DNA from: Thermoguttaceae bacterium
Lineage (GTDB): Bacteria; Planctomycetota; Planctomycetia; Pirellulales; Thermoguttaceae
Length of the DNA: 33,952 nt
Assembly: GCA_017447745.1 (NCBI GenBank)
Contig: JAFSMW010000217.1
Span: forward strand, 1 to 33,952
Direction of reading: 5' to 3'
Shown here: positions 33,936-33,952 of the stretch, piece by piece
How the letters are laid out: every line of letters starts with the position of its first letter
How positions within the stretch are numbered: the first letter of the stretch is position 1
Program-made: the position numbers and the translations under genes
The notes under the pieces: generated by a model
Told to the model about the DNA's origin: nothing
The model's database searches: none
Seen by the model: only the letters and a program-made list of their open reading frames with translations

Positions 33936-33952
33936 TGTAGGAGAGCCGCGTA

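Overview
The window looks like a chromosomal stretch from a planctomycete (Planctomycetota, probably a Pirellulales/Thermoguttaceae-type lineage). The evidence is the gene content: a J-domain-like protein opening with DPYYQWLGIPQEERPINKYR, two Tat-exported proteins (a Gfo/Idh/MocA dehydrogenase and a ThuA-like protein), a sulfatase-family protein with a C-terminal beta domain, a secreted protein of planctomycete type, a DUF11/CARDB-repeat lipoprotein and a FabI-like reductase. The lineage is inferred from protein style; there is no rRNA in the window.

Layout. Positions 1-2784 look like a replication origin: partial dnaN (minus, off the left edge) and holB (plus) diverge around a 900-base gap with three DnaA boxes and a chain of hairpins. 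From 2.8 to 11.4 kb come a 31-residue membrane protein, a secreted hypothetical, rpmA, fabI plus a glycosyltransferase, a large lipoprotein, a PHA-system-like protein, a small 2[4Fe-4S] ferredoxin and a plsC-type acyltransferase. At 11.5-13.2 kb lies a sulfatase homologue whose active site is almost wholly replaced. From 13.2 to 18.0 kb the minus strand carries yicC-gmk-rpoZ-coaC-coaB and tpiA-secG, the latter SecG with a long repeat tail. From 18.3 to 26.1 kb the plus strand carries a ketosynthase homologue without its nucleophile, pyrF, a GlmU-N-like uridylyltransferase, a Gfo/Idh/MocA oxidoreductase, rarA, the J-domain-like protein and a YhcC-type radical SAM protein. From 26.3 to 30.6 kb the minus strand carries an ECF sigma/membrane/coiled-coil operon, panB and the Tat-exported dehydrogenase. 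The right end (30.6-33.95 kb) is repeat-rich, with a SUMF1-domain protein and a ThuA-like Tat protein.

The most unusual feature is the intergenic DNA. About ten loci carry degenerate arrays with a strict 7-base period (CTAACCA, CTCGCAA, CTACTGC and relatives), often touching start or stop codons. One array lies in frame inside the Fe-S cluster loop of the radical SAM gene. A second family is MITE-like, with 15-base terminal inverted repeats, one of which supplies a stop codon. A third repeat carries a sigma70-type promoter and lies about 120 bases upstream of both Tat-signal genes, and a fourth lies downstream of both. Together they make the two genes look like parallel repeat-bounded cassettes.

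All calls rest on reading the sequence. No database search or computation was run.
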